A program made the position numbers and the translations under genes. Positions 1 through 7,740 of a stretch of 13,411 bases of DNA are shown here, one piece after another. This DNA comes from Rubrobacter sp. (GTDB lineage Bacteria; Actinomycetota; Rubrobacteria; Rubrobacterales; Rubrobacteraceae). The notes under the pieces were generated by a model. It did no database searches. It saw only the letters and a list, made by a program, of their open reading frames with translations, and had not been told where the DNA came from. Every line of letters starts with the position of its first letter. Position 1 is the first letter of the stretch. Location of the stretch: the NCBI GenBank assembly GCA_013695335.1, contig JACDAR010000306.1:1-13411 (forward strand), read 5' to 3'.

Positions 1-434
1 CGTCCTCCGGGTGCCAGCAAAACGCCAAGACGCGACAAAACGCCTTCGACCTCCTTCGCCGCGATTCTATATGGCGGGTCCATGAATATCAAATTGTATG
101 TTCTGCCATGCTCCAGCAGGTCATCCAACGCACGCGCCACGCCTTCGCGCCGGATCTCCGCCCGCCCTTCTAACCCCGTACGCCGCAGGTTCTCCCGGAT
201 AGAGGCGGCGGCGCGTGAAGCCTTCTCCACGAACGTTGCCCGCTCCATTCCGCGGCTTACGGCTTCGATGCCCAGGGCGCCGGTTCCAGCGTACAGGTCG
301 AGAACCGAACCGCCATCGAAGAATTGTCCGAGCGCGTTGAAAAGGCTCTCCCGCACCCGATCCGAGGTCGGCCTGACGCCTCTCGGTACCGGTGCGAGTC
401 GCGCGCCGCGCGCAGACCCTGAGATGATCCTCAC
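1..434 (-). CDS. rsmD: 16S rRNA (guanine966-N2)-methyltransferase RsmD, C-terminus cut by window edge
   Basis: RsmD methylates G966 of 16S rRNA using S-adenosylmethionine. I translated the minus strand from a GTG at 434-432. About 144 codons are visible before the left edge. The N-terminus reads VRIISGSARG, followed by RPTSDRVRESLFNAL (residues 21-35), the family's signature start. The SAM-binding motif VLDLYAGTGALGIEA is at about 44-58. The catalytic motif is DPPY at 119-122, the family's (N/D)PPY. A GGGAG ribosome binding site lies 7 nt upstream of the GTG, inside the last recG codons. Only 4 nt separate the recG stop from this start, so the two are probably co-transcribed and translationally coupled. 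The C-terminal part, roughly a fifth of the usual 180-190 residues, is outside the window. Identification is firm; the start codon is a good but not proven choice. Confidence 0.93.
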   Translation of the reverse strand, partial: MRIISGSARGARLAPVPRGVRPTSDRVRESLFNALGQFFDGGSVLDLYAGTGALGIEAVSRGMERATFVEKASRAAASIRENLRRTGLEGRAEIRREGVARALDDLLEHGRTYNLIFMDPPYRIAAKEVEGVLSRLGVLLAPGG

Positions 435-438
435 GCGC

Positions 439-2604
439 CTACTCCCGGAACAGCCATTCCACGTTCGCCCCCAGCAAGTCCTTGACCTCCCGCCTGAGGG
501 GGCGATGTGCAGGATTCTTAAGCGTCGGGTCGCCCGCAACCAGGGTGAACGCCTCGCGCCTCGCCTCGACGAGCACGTCTATGTCGCGCAGCAGCTTCGC
601 CACCTTCAGGTCAGGCATTCCACTCTGGCGGCTCCCGAAAAGCGTACCTTCGCCACGGATCTGGAGGTCAACCTCGGAGAGTCTGAACCCATCCTGATGT
701 TCGCACAACGCATCAAGCCGTTTCGCCGCATCGTCGGTTTTCGGCTCGGCGACTAGAAAGCATTTTGGCGGATGGAGGCCACGGCACACCCTGCCCCTGA
801 GCTGATGCAATTGCGAGAGCCCGAAACGTTCAGCACCTTCTATCACGATCGCGCTTGCGTTCGGCACGTCCACCCCGACCTCGACGACGACCGTGGCGAC
901 CAGAACTTCGATCTCCCGCGCCCGGAACGCCGCCATAACCCGCCGCTTCTCCTCAGCCTTCATCCGGCCGTGTAGAAGACCGACTTTGCGTTCTGGGAAG
1001 ATCTCCTCGGACAACTCATCGAAGAGCTCCTCAGCAGCCCGCACGTCCTCGAGCGCCTCCGATTCTTCTACCAGAGGGCAGATCGCATACGCCTGTCGCC
1101 CCGCTTCGAGCTCCCCCCGCACGATCTCATATGCAGCCTCACGCCCGGCAAGATCGACTAGCTCCGTCTCGACCGGCTTGCGGCCAGGCGGCAGCTCGTC
1201 TATCACCGAGACTTCGAGGTCTCCATAAAGCGTCAGAGACAGGGTACGCGGGATGGGTGTTGCGGTTATAACCAGCGTGTCGGGGGTCGTCCCTTTCTCC
1301 CGGAAGACCGTGCGCTGGGAGACCCCGAAGCGGTGTTGCTCGTCCACCACCACAAGCGAGAGATCCCAGAACTCGACGCCCTTCTGGATCAGGGCGTGTG
1401 TACCGATGACGATACCGGCCTCGCCGCCAGCCACCGATTCGAGCGCTGCCTTGCGTTCGGCTGTGGAGAGGGATCCCGTGAGAAGAACCACTTTCACCGG
1501 CAGATCCGCGAGCGCGGCAGAGATCGAGAGGTAGTGCTGTTCCGCGAGCACTTCGGTCGGGGCCATGAGGGCTCCCTGGCCACCTGATTCGACTGCGGAG
1601 AGGAGCGCGGCGACCGCAACGACGGTTTTGCCGCTTCCCACGTCGCCCTGAACCAGCCGGCGCATCGGCTTCTCCAGGCGCATGTCGGAGAGGACCTCCT
1701 CGATCACACGCTCCTGCGCCCCGGTCAACCCGAACGGCAGTTCTTTCAGGAACGGGTTGAGGAGCCTTCCGTCGCCCTCGTGGCGTCCACCGAACTCTGT
1801 TTTTTCCAGGCGGGCCTTGCGTGCTGCTAATCCTGTCTGAATCAGGAAAAGTTCGTGGAATACGAGGCGGCGCATCGCGGATTTCAGGCGCGGCCTGTCA
1901 GTCGGAAAGTGAACCTCGTGGATGGCATCGTGCAGGCTCGGGAGGTTCTGGCCGAGAAGGATGCTCGCTGGCAGGGGATCGAGGATTCTACCTGCGGCGT
2001 CGAGGGAACGGTGGATCAGGGTCCGCATCCGCCTTGCCTGTATCCCTTTGTTGACTGGATACACTGGCACGAACCTGCCGGCGTGCGGCCCGAAACCGTC
2101 GCCCGAGTCTGCGGGATCTTCATCCACCACCTCGATGCTTTTGGCGGAGATCTGGATGCCATACTTGCGCTGCACCTCGCCTGAAACCACCACCCGCACC
2201 TCGGGTACGAGTTGCCCGGCCAGCCAGTGACGGCCCCACACCGTTGCCGGTATATATCCCGTGCCATCGTAGAGTTGCACGGCGAAACCGGGAGCCCTCC
2301 CACGCACGGGACGGCCGACGGGGCGCAAGCTCACCACCCTGCCGACCACGGTCGCCCGCTCACCGACGCGCAAATCCGCGATGCGCTTCACGTTCGACAG
2401 ATCCTCGTGTCGGGATGGATAGTGCGAGACGAGATCCGCCAGGGACGCTACGCCGAGTTGTTTGAGAGCCGCCTCGATCCGTGGCCCCACGCCCGGAAGT
2501 TCCGTCGCGAGGCGAGCCCGCAAATCCGCCAGGGTCACGCGCTCCACGACGGGATGTGCAGTCTCCCGAACGGCCGCCGCGTTCCTAGAGATAGGCCACG
2601 CCAT
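439..2604 (-). CDS. recG: ATP-dependent DNA helicase RecG
   Basis: RecG is a superfamily 2 translocase that remodels stalled replication forks and Holliday junctions. From an ATG at 2604 the protein has 721 residues, within the family range. Using that numbering, the N-terminal wedge begins with the PGVGPRIEAALKQLG helix-hairpin-helix-like motif at about 37. It continues with an OB-fold at about 80-165. Walker A GDVGSGKT is at 320-327, the DEQH box at 421-424, TATPIPRT at 447-454 and motif V VEVGVDVPNAS at about 574-584. The C-terminal TRG-like region contains GSRQSGMPDL at about 657-666. Motif VI reads QLRGRVCRG, where QLRGRVGRG is expected. An ATG at 2655 in the same frame would overlap degV by 71 bp and add a tail unlike RecG. 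The 2604 ATG has GGAG just upstream and overlaps degV by only 20 bp. Downstream in-frame GTG codons (about 2547 and 2538) remain possible starts. It lies between degV and rsmD in an apparent operon. Confidence 0.95.
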   Translation of the reverse strand: MAWPISRNAAAVRETAHPVVERVTLADLRARLATELPGVGPRIEAALKQLGVASLADLVSHYPSRHEDLSNVKRIADLRVGERATVVGRVVSLRPVGRPVRGRAPGFAVQLYDGTGYIPATVWGRHWLAGQLVPEVRVVVSGEVQRKYGIQISAKSIEVVDEDPADSGDGFGPHAGRFVPVYPVNKGIQARRMRTLIHRSLDAAGRILDPLPASILLGQNLPSLHDAIHEVHFPTDRPRLKSAMRRLVFHELFLIQTGLAARKARLEKTEFGGRHEGDGRLLNPFLKELPFGLTGAQERVIEEVLSDMRLEKPMRRLVQGDVGSGKTVVAVAALLSAVESGGQGALMAPTEVLAEQHYLSISAALADLPVKVVLLTGSLSTAERKAALESVAGGEAGIVIGTHALIQKGVEFWDLSLVVVDEQHRFGVSQRTVFREKGTTPDTLVITATPIPRTLSLTLYGDLEVSVIDELPPGRKPVETELVDLAGREAAYEIVRGELEAGRQAYAICPLVEESEALEDVRAAEELFDELSEEIFPERKVGLLHGRMKAEEKRRVMAAFRAREIEVLVATVVVEVGVDVPNASAIVIEGAERFGLSQLHQLRGRVCRGLHPPKCFLVAEPKTDDAAKRLDALCEHQDGFRLSEVDLQIRGEGTLFGSRQSGMPDLKVAKLLRDIDVLVEARREAFTLVAGDPTLKNPAHRPLRREVKDLLGANVEWLFRE

Positions 2605-3400
2605 ATGCTCCGGGACCGGCGTGAGAGCCGACGACGCCCCCGAGTTCCGTGACAACTGGCTCGTCTATACCGAGCGCCGCGATAAGCTCGTCCAGAGCTT
2701 CCTGCGCGTCCACGTGGCCGAAAAGGAAGGAGCGTCCTTCCTCGACCGCTGGCTTCGCCTCCTCCTCTATCGCGGCGAGCTGCCGGCGGAGGCCCCTGGT
2801 CCTTTTGTGCGGCACGACCTCGCCGTCCACTATCCTCAGCACCGGCCTGATGTCGAGCGCCGTGCCGAACAGTCGCTGCGCCCTCCCGATACGCCCGCTC
2901 TTTTGCAGATACTCAAGCGTGCCCACGGCGAACAACACGTTGACGCGCCGGATCGCGGACTCCGCCGCACGCCGGACCTCAACTAAATCTCCCCCCTCGT
3001 CAATGACGCGCAGCGTTTCGCGCAGGATCAAACCCGACCCCATCTCCGCGCTCCGCGTGTCCACGACCTCCACGCTGCGTTCCGCCATCTCCGCCGCCGA
3101 GACGGCGGAGTCGTAGGTCCCGCTGAGCTTGCGCGAGACCGTGAGTACCAGGATGTCGTCGTACGCCCCGAGAGCCTCGTAAGCCTCCAGGAAAGCGCCA
3201 GCTGGCGGCTGGGAGGTGGTTGGGAACGTGTCCACGTCCTTGAGCCGTGCGTAGAACTCGCCCGTGGTCATGTCCACCTTGTCGGTGTATTCCTCATTTG
3301 GACCGAAATGGAAGGTTAACGGGACAATCCTCACGTCGGGGCGCTCGCGCACGCCGGGCATGAGGCTCGTCGTAGAGTCGGTGACGATTGCCGTGGTCAT
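2585..3400 (-). CDS. DegV family fatty acid-binding protein (FakB-type)
   Basis: DegV/FakB proteins bind a single fatty acid and present its carboxylate to the kinase FakA, which makes acyl-phosphate for phospholipid synthesis in the cytoplasm. The 271-residue protein has the family landmarks: TDST at 7-10, TTSQPPAGAF at 61-70, a KLSGTYDSA loop at about 91-99, LEYLQKSGRIG at 162-172 and GSHAGPGAYGV near the C-terminus at 258-268. Length is normal (about 280). Its ATG overlaps the stop of the upstream fakA in an ATGA arrangement, which indicates translational coupling. Adjacency to a FakA homologue supports a FakB role over a generic DegV annotation. The fatty acid preference cannot be read from the sequence. 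The 3' end overlaps the probable recG start by 20 bp. Confidence 0.92.
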   Translation of the reverse strand: MTTAIVTDSTTSLMPGVRERPDVRIVPLTFHFGPNEEYTDKVDMTTGEFYARLKDVDTFPTTSQPPAGAFLEAYEALGAYDDILVLTVSRKLSGTYDSAVSAAEMAERSVEVVDTRSAEMGSGLILRETLRVIDEGGDLVEVRRAAESAIRRVNVLFAVGTLEYLQKSGRIGRAQRLFGTALDIRPVLRIVDGEVVPHKRTRGLRRQLAAIEEEAKPAVEEGRSFLFGHVDAQEALDELIAALGIDEPVVTELGGVVGSHAGPGAYGVAYL

Positions 3401-4980
3401 TCCGCCACCATCTGCAAAGGATACATGGGCTGGCCGCCGTCCTTGACCTCGACCTCGACGCCGAGGTTCCTGATTTCATCCGCCAACTTCAGGCTGGCCG
3501 CCTCTCCGAGATCCGCGCCACGCAGAATAGTGAAGATGTCAGCGCCGCCTTCGAGGATCTTCTCCGCCAGGCGCATTGCCGCCGCGTCCACTGTTTCCTC
3601 GATCGCGAGCAGCTCTCCGTCCAGCAACCCCATGTACGCCCCTTCAGGCACCTCACGGTCCCCGACATGGGCCTCGCGGACAGCCTGGGTCACCTCCCCA
3701 CACCGCAGCCCGCCGAGGATCTCGCGCATCTCCCCAGCCACATATTCGGGCTCACCCTCGGCATCGAAGCCAACCATGGCCGCCAGGCCACTCGCGATGC
3801 TGAGCGTGGGCACCACGTAGACCCGAACGTCCACGAGCTCTCCGACCTGCTCCGCCGTCGGCACTATATTCTTGTTGTTCGGAAGCAGCACTACGGAGGG
3901 CGATCCAGCTTCCTCGACAGCACTGGCGAAGTCCGCCGCGCTTGGGTTGGCTCCCTGTCCGCCCTCTATCACCACGGCGCCCATTGATTCGAAGAGCCCC
4001 CGGCCACCCTCGCCCCGAACCGCGGCCACCACGCCGATGTTGCCCGATGGACGGGCAGGCTTTTCTTGCGAATCCGGGGAACGGCTCCGCACCTGATCCT
4101 CCATGTCGTCCACCTTCACGCCGCGCAGCCTTCCGAACCCGCCTGCGTATGTCAGCGCATCGCCAGGGTCCTGGGTGTGGAGGTGGACCTTCACGAGATC
4201 CTCATCCGGCACGACGAGCACGCTGCTCCCGATCTCATGTATGTGTTCCTCGAATTCTCCGGCGTCTCCATCGAAATCCACTACCAGGAACTCCGTGCAG
4301 TATCCCCACGCCTCCTCGTTGGCGTGCATGGATTCGAGGTCAGGCGCGGCGTCCCCATCCTCTTCGGAAACCTCGATCTCCTGTCCGCTCACGGCTGCGT
4401 ACAGGCCGTCCAGGATCACGGCTACCCCGAGACCGCCAGCGTCCACGACGCCCGCATCCCTCAGAACGTCGAGGAGATCTCGCGTCCGATGAACCGACTC
4501 GTGGGCTTCCCTGGCTGTTGCCCGCACTACTTCCGCGAGTTCCAGTCCGGCGTTGGCTCCGGATCTGGCAGCTTCCGCAGCGTCCTTGACGACCGTGAGC
4601 ATCGTGCCCTCGACGGGCTCGCGCACCGAGGAGTACGCCCGGTCACTGGCGCCTTCCAGCGCCGAGGCGAAAGCGTCAGAAGTGAGCGCGGTTTCGCCCG
4701 AAAGGGCGTCACAGGCGCCACGGATCATCTGGGATAGGATCACACCGGAGTTGCCGCGGGCTCCCATGAGAGCCGCCCGCGCTGCGGCGCGGCTCGCTGA
4801 TCCGGGATCTTCGTACGTTTTCTCCGACGTTTCTTCGAGCACGGAAGCCAGGGTGAGCAGCATATTCGTGCCGGTGTCGCCGTCTGGCACGGGATAGACG
4901 TTCAGGGCGTTGATCCGGCCAGCCTGATTTTTGAGCGTGGCGTGGGCGGCGGCCACGACGGGGGCGATCCTTATCTCCAT
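3397..4980 (-). CDS. fakA: DAK-domain fatty acid kinase catalytic subunit (FakA/YloV-like)
   Basis: FakA phosphorylates FakB-bound fatty acids with ATP. The 527-residue protein starts with a DhaL-type kinase domain (about 1-200). NVYPVPDGDTGTNM at 27-40 carries the Mg-ATP aspartates D33 and D35. GARGNSGVILSQ is at 73-84, EGTMLTVVKDA at 124-134 and DAGVVDAGGLGVAVILDGL at 175-193. The middle domain has GYCTEFLV at about 226-233 and KVHLHTQDPG at 264-273. Its Cys228, His266 and His268 match the cysteine and two histidines reported as a zinc site in characterised FakA. The C-terminal domain (about 320-527) is the usual FakB-interaction region. Length is close to the typical 550. The N-terminus is shorter than in Firmicutes relatives, but the ATG at 4980 has GGAG upstream and no in-frame upstream start fits better. 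It is the first gene of the fakA-degV-recG-rsmD run and is divergent from rpmB. Confidence 0.93.
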   Translation of the reverse strand: MEIRIAPVVAAAHATLKNQAGRINALNVYPVPDGDTGTNMLLTLASVLEETSEKTYEDPGSASRAAARAALMGARGNSGVILSQMIRGACDALSGETALTSDAFASALEGASDRAYSSVREPVEGTMLTVVKDAAEAARSGANAGLELAEVVRATAREAHESVHRTRDLLDVLRDAGVVDAGGLGVAVILDGLYAAVSGQEIEVSEEDGDAAPDLESMHANEEAWGYCTEFLVVDFDGDAGEFEEHIHEIGSSVLVVPDEDLVKVHLHTQDPGDALTYAGGFGRLRGVKVDDMEDQVRSRSPDSQEKPARPSGNIGVVAAVRGEGGRGLFESMGAVVIEGGQGANPSAADFASAVEEAGSPSVVLLPNNKNIVPTAEQVGELVDVRVYVVPTLSIASGLAAMVGFDAEGEPEYVAGEMREILGGLRCGEVTQAVREAHVGDREVPEGAYMGLLDGELLAIEETVDAAAMRLAEKILEGGADIFTILRGADLGEAASLKLADEIRNLGVEVEVKDGGQPMYPLQMVAE

Positions 4981-5057
4981 CCGCTCCGATCCTTCACGCC
5001 CACCAGCGCCTCCTCCGTAGCGTCTCTTTGCGCGCCGCCTCCCGGCACACCATCAAC

Positions 5058-5085
5058 CTGTCATTCCCCAAAAGTCTGGTACAAT
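5058..5085 (+). promoter_or_regulatory. Probable sigma-70 type promoter of rpmB
   Basis: The plus strand shows CTGTCA (5058-5063) as a -35 with 4 of 6 consensus bases, a 16 bp spacer, and TACAAT (5080-5085) as a -10 with 5 of 6. Transcription would begin near 5092 and leave an approximately 95 nt leader before the rpmB GTG. It lies in the 207 bp gap between the divergent fakA and rpmB genes. I saw no equally good promoter for fakA on the other strand. The call rests on consensus matching only. Confidence 0.5.
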
Positions 5086-5187
5086 CTTCGCCCGGACGCG
5101 ACGGCGGACACGGTCTTGAACCGCGACCGCGATTGATGTGTCGCGAGCCCCAGATATCGGTCGGTATCCTAGCACAGGAGATTTCTC

Positions 5188-5409
5188 GTGGCGAAAGTCT
5201 GTTATTCCTGCGGTAAGCGCCCTGACTTCGGCAACGCCCGCAGCCATTCCCTTCGGGCCACCCGGCGGCGCCGCAACCCGAACCTGCAAAAAGTCCGCAT
5301 CCAGGAAGGCGTTTCCACAAAGCGCGTCTGGGCCTGCACATCCTGCCTCAAGGCTTTCAAGGTTCAGAAGGCCATAGCTACCCCGCGCCCCGTCACGGAG
5401 AGCGCGTAA
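5188..5409 (+). CDS. rpmB: 50S ribosomal protein L28, zinc-ribbon form
   Basis: L28 is a small basic protein of the large ribosomal subunit. The 73-residue sequence begins MAKVCYSCGKRPDFGN and continues with the conserved RSHSLRATRRRRNPNLQ segment at about 18-34. Two CxxC pairs, C5/C8 and C50/C53, mark the zinc-binding (C+) version of L28. Some genomes carry a second cysteine-free paralogue under zinc control; none is in this window. Translation starts at a GTG (5188-5190), with AGGAG at 5176-5180 placed 7 nt upstream. It is one of very few plus-strand genes here and is divergent from fakA, an arrangement related to the rpmB/yloV neighbourhood in Bacillus. The reading frame stops cleanly at TAA. 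Confidence 0.96.
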   Translation: MAKVCYSCGKRPDFGNARSHSLRATRRRRNPNLQKVRIQEGVSTKRVWACTSCLKAFKVQKAIATPRPVTESA

Positions 5410-5484
5410 ACCGAGGCTCATGGCGGCTCCTTCACCCGGGCCGCTAGTTTTCCCAAAGGGCGTACGCTTCCCCAGGCCCGGCGA

Positions 5485-6024
5485 GTTTCCACCGGGTACG
5501 AGGAAGAACATGCTCAGCGCATCGCGCGGGCCAACATCACCACCGGCTACGTGCTTCATCCCCATCGAGGTAGCGGCTCCACATCGTTTATCGAAGCGAA
5601 CATCCACGCCCCCGCGCTCTTCGCGGTTTTAGTGAGCTTGCTACCGACTTGCTGCCGGAAGTAGCCGCCCCCATCTTCGGGTTCGAGGAGGACGAGCCCT
5701 TCTTCGAACACGATACTAAGCGGGATCTTCGCAGACCATCTTTCGCACGACGGTCTCATGGAGTTCGGGATGAAGTTTCAGCACCGGGGCCAGACGGAGG
5801 AAATGTTCGTCCGGCTTGCGACGTATTTCCAGATCTGGACGAACCACCCCGAAACCGTCCGCGCCTGCTTCGAACGCCAGGGTATTCCCGAGGTTCTGGA
5901 ACTAGAGTTCATAGACGAGTATCCGCACGTAAGCGAAACGATACCGTACGGGGGACACGATTCCGGCTGGTATCCGGTTATGGAAGAACTCAAACGGCGC
6001 TTCGACGCTCTCCCGCAACTTTAG
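5485..6024 (+). pseudogene. Probable frameshifted hypothetical gene, three in-order segments
   Basis: I do not recognise the family. Segment one (about 5485-5622) reads GYEEEHAQRIARANITTGY and ends FIEANIHAPALF. Its frame then runs to a TAG at 5662-5664. Protein-like sequence continues one frame over at about 5622-5727 as RGFSELATDLLPEVAAPIFG then FEEDEPFFEH. It then returns to the first frame near 5725 as IFADHLSHDGLMEFGMKF and continues to the stop at 6022-6024. Codons in all three segments favour G or C in the third position, like neighbouring genes. The two shifts compensate: about one base missing near 5622 and one extra near 5723. No start codon precedes segment one in frame, so the 5' end is uncertain. 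The last segment alone is an ORF from ATG 5758, or from ATG 5770 with GGAG upstream; automated annotation would call it an 84-88 residue hypothetical protein. The 3' end overlaps ribH by 35 bp, convergent. A sequencing error is an alternative explanation. Confidence 0.55.
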
Positions 6025-6538
6025 ATCCGTCGCCAATATGCTCCCGTTCGCCCAGACGGGGCATGAGATCCGCCATCTCAATCGCCGCGACGGCCGCCCC
6101 GAAACCGTGGTTTCCGGCCTTCGTGCCTGCTCGTTCTATTGCCTGCTCGATGGTCTCGGTGGTGAGGACGCCGAAGATCACAGGCATGTTCGTCTCAAGC
6201 GCCACGGCTGAGATCCCACTCGCAGCGTTCCCTGCCACGTAGTCGAAATGCGCCGTGGCCCCGCGGATCACGGCCCCAAGGCACACAACCGCATCGTAGC
6301 GCCCCGAGAGCACCATCCGCTTCGCCGCAAGCGGTATCTCGAACGCGCCAGGCACCCAGACAACGTCCGTGGAGCCTGGATCACCGCCATGACGCTTGAT
6401 AGCATCGAGCGCCCCATCCACTAAGGCTCTGACCACGAACTCGTTGAACCGCGAGGCGACCACACCGAACCTGCGGCCTGTCGCCGTGAGATTGCCCTCG
6501 ATTACGTTGCCGTTCCCGTTGGCGCCCTCCACGATCAC
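5990..6538 (-). CDS. ribH: 6,7-dimethyl-8-ribityllumazine synthase
   Basis: Lumazine synthase condenses 5-amino-6-ribitylaminouracil with 3,4-dihydroxy-2-butanone 4-phosphate, the penultimate step of riboflavin synthesis. The 182-residue protein has VIEGNL at 12-17 and SRFNE at 29-33. It also has VPGAFEIPLAA at 62-72, GAVIRGATAHFDYVAGNAASG at 88-108 with catalytic His97, and PVIFGVLTTETIEQAIERAG at 119-138 followed by NHGFGAA. Length is slightly above the usual 155-165 because of a roughly 10-residue glycine/asparagine-rich N-terminus and a short basic tail. The start is GTG at 6538, in a GTGA overlap with the ribBA stop. GTG at 6532 is an alternative. It is the last gene of the ribD-ribE-ribBA-ribH operon and converges on the degenerate gene at 5485-6024. 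Confidence 0.95.
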   Translation of the reverse strand: MIVEGANGNGNVIEGNLTATGRRFGVVASRFNEFVVRALVDGALDAIKRHGGDPGSTDVVWVPGAFEIPLAAKRMVLSGRYDAVVCLGAVIRGATAHFDYVAGNAASGISAVALETNMPVIFGVLTTETIEQAIERAGTKAGNHGFGAAVAAIEMADLMPRLGEREHIGDGSKVAGERRSAV

Positions 6539-7740
6539 GACCCGTCGAAGACGTGGTTGAGCTTCTCGCGCTTGGTCTCAAGGTACCGGTTGTTGTAGCC
6601 GTTGGGCTCGATCTCCAGCGGTATGCGCTCCCCTATCTCCAGCCCGAATCCCTGGAGCCCAACTACTTTGGTCAGGTTGTTGGTCAGCAGACGGATGCGC
6701 CCGAGCCCGAGATCTTCCTTGAGGATCTGGGCACCTACACCGTAGTCGCGGAGGTCGGGGGCGAAGCCGAGCCGCTGGTTGGCCTCGACGGTATCCAGTC
6801 CCTCGTCCTGGAGATGGTACGCCTTCATCTTGTTGAGAAGCCCGATGCCGCGGCCTTCCTGCTGCATGTAGACGATGACGCCTTCGCCTTCTTCGGCAAC
6901 CTGGGACATCGCGGCCTTGAGCTGTTCGCCGCAGTCACAGCGGAGCGAGTGTAGGGCGTCGCCTGTCAGGCAGGCGGAATGCACGCGCACAAGCACGTCA
7001 TCCTTGCCTTCCGGTTCGCCCATCAAGATAGCGAGGTGCGTCATGTCGTCGATATCGTTCTCGTAGGCGCGCAGGCGAAACTCGCCGTAGGGCGTGGGCA
7101 GGCGCGTCTCGACGGCGAAATCCACGTGCTTCTCGTAGGCGCGGCGGTACTCGATGATCTGGGCCACAGTCACCAACTTGACGTCGTGTTCCTTGGAGAA
7201 CTTCTCGAGATCAGGGACGCGGGCCATCGTACCATCGTCGTTCATGATCTCGCAGATCACACCAGCGGGCGTGAAACCCGCGAGGCGCGCAAGGTCCACG
7301 GCGGCCTCGGTCTGTCCCGCGCGCCGCAACACACCGCCGGGACGCGCCCGAAGCGGGAATACGTGGCCAGGCATCACCAGGTCATCGGGTCCGGTTGCCT
7401 CGTCCACTGCCACGCGGCAGGTGTGGGCGCGGTCGGCTGCCGAGATGCCTGTCGTGATACCGTCCTTCGCCTCGATGGAGGATGTGAAGGCGGTTCCCAT
7501 GCGGGATGAGTTGTGCTGGACCATGCCAGGAATCTCCAGGCGGTCCACGATCTCACCTGCCATCGGCAGGCAGATCAAACCCTTCCCGTAGGTCGCCATG
7601 AAGTTGATGTCATCTGCTGACACCAGCTCGGCGGCCATCGTCAGGTCGCCCTCGTTCTCACGGTTCTCGTCGTCACAGACGATAACCATCTTTCCGGCCT
7701 GAATGTCCTCGATGATGTCCTCTATCGGGCTAAACGACAT
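6535..7740 (-). CDS. ribBA: Bifunctional 3,4-dihydroxy-2-butanone-4-phosphate synthase / GTP cyclohydrolase II
   Basis: This fusion supplies both riboflavin precursors. The N-terminal domain (1 to about 200) makes DHBP from ribulose 5-phosphate. The C-terminal domain (about 207-401) opens GTP. The RibB half has DDENRENEGDL at 23-33, TGISAADRAHT at 97-107, PGHVFPLRARPGGVL at 124-138 and PAGVICEIMNDDGTMAR at 158-174. The RibA half has the zinc ligands Cys257, Cys268 and Cys270 in CLTGDALHSLRCDCG. It continues with QQEGRGIGLLNK at 293-304 and LLTNNLTKV at 351-359. The expected metal-ligand histidine of the GHTEA motif is replaced by glutamine: residue 143 is CAG, in RAGQTEAAVDL. The ATG at 7740 has a GAGGAGAG ribosome binding site 6 nt upstream. 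It overlaps the ribE stop by 11 bp and the ribH start by 4 bp. Length (401) is normal for RibBA fusions. Confidence 0.96.
   Translation of the reverse strand: MSFSPIEDIIEDIQAGKMVIVCDDENRENEGDLTMAAELVSADDINFMATYGKGLICLPMAGEIVDRLEIPGMVQHNSSRMGTAFTSSIEAKDGITTGISAADRAHTCRVAVDEATGPDDLVMPGHVFPLRARPGGVLRRAGQTEAAVDLARLAGFTPAGVICEIMNDDGTMARVPDLEKFSKEHDVKLVTVAQIIEYRRAYEKHVDFAVETRLPTPYGEFRLRAYENDIDDMTHLAILMGEPEGKDDVLVRVHSACLTGDALHSLRCDCGEQLKAAMSQVAEEGEGVIVYMQQEGRGIGLLNKMKAYHLQDEGLDTVEANQRLGFAPDLRDYGVGAQILKEDLGLGRIRLLTNNLTKVVGLQGFGLEIGERIPLEIEPNGYNNRYLETKREKLNHVFDGS

Noticed and set aside
82..756. Plus-strand 224-codon ORF at the left edge
   Set aside because: It is antisense to rsmD and recG, both identified by clear motifs.
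2605..2655. N-terminal extension of recG to ATG 2655
   Set aside because: It would overlap degV by 71 bp and adds a Ser/Pro-rich tail not expected in RecG; ATG 2604 has a GGAG and a small overlap.
5053..5607. Minus-strand 184-codon ORF across the rpmB region
   Set aside because: It is antisense to the certain gene rpmB and its promoter, and its sequence shows no recognisable motif. It is a high-GC shadow frame.
5556..5759. Minus-strand 67-codon ORF (MRPSCERW...)
   Set aside because: It is antisense to the frameshifted plus-strand gene, which gives longer coherent sequence on both sides. It has no convincing ribosome binding site.
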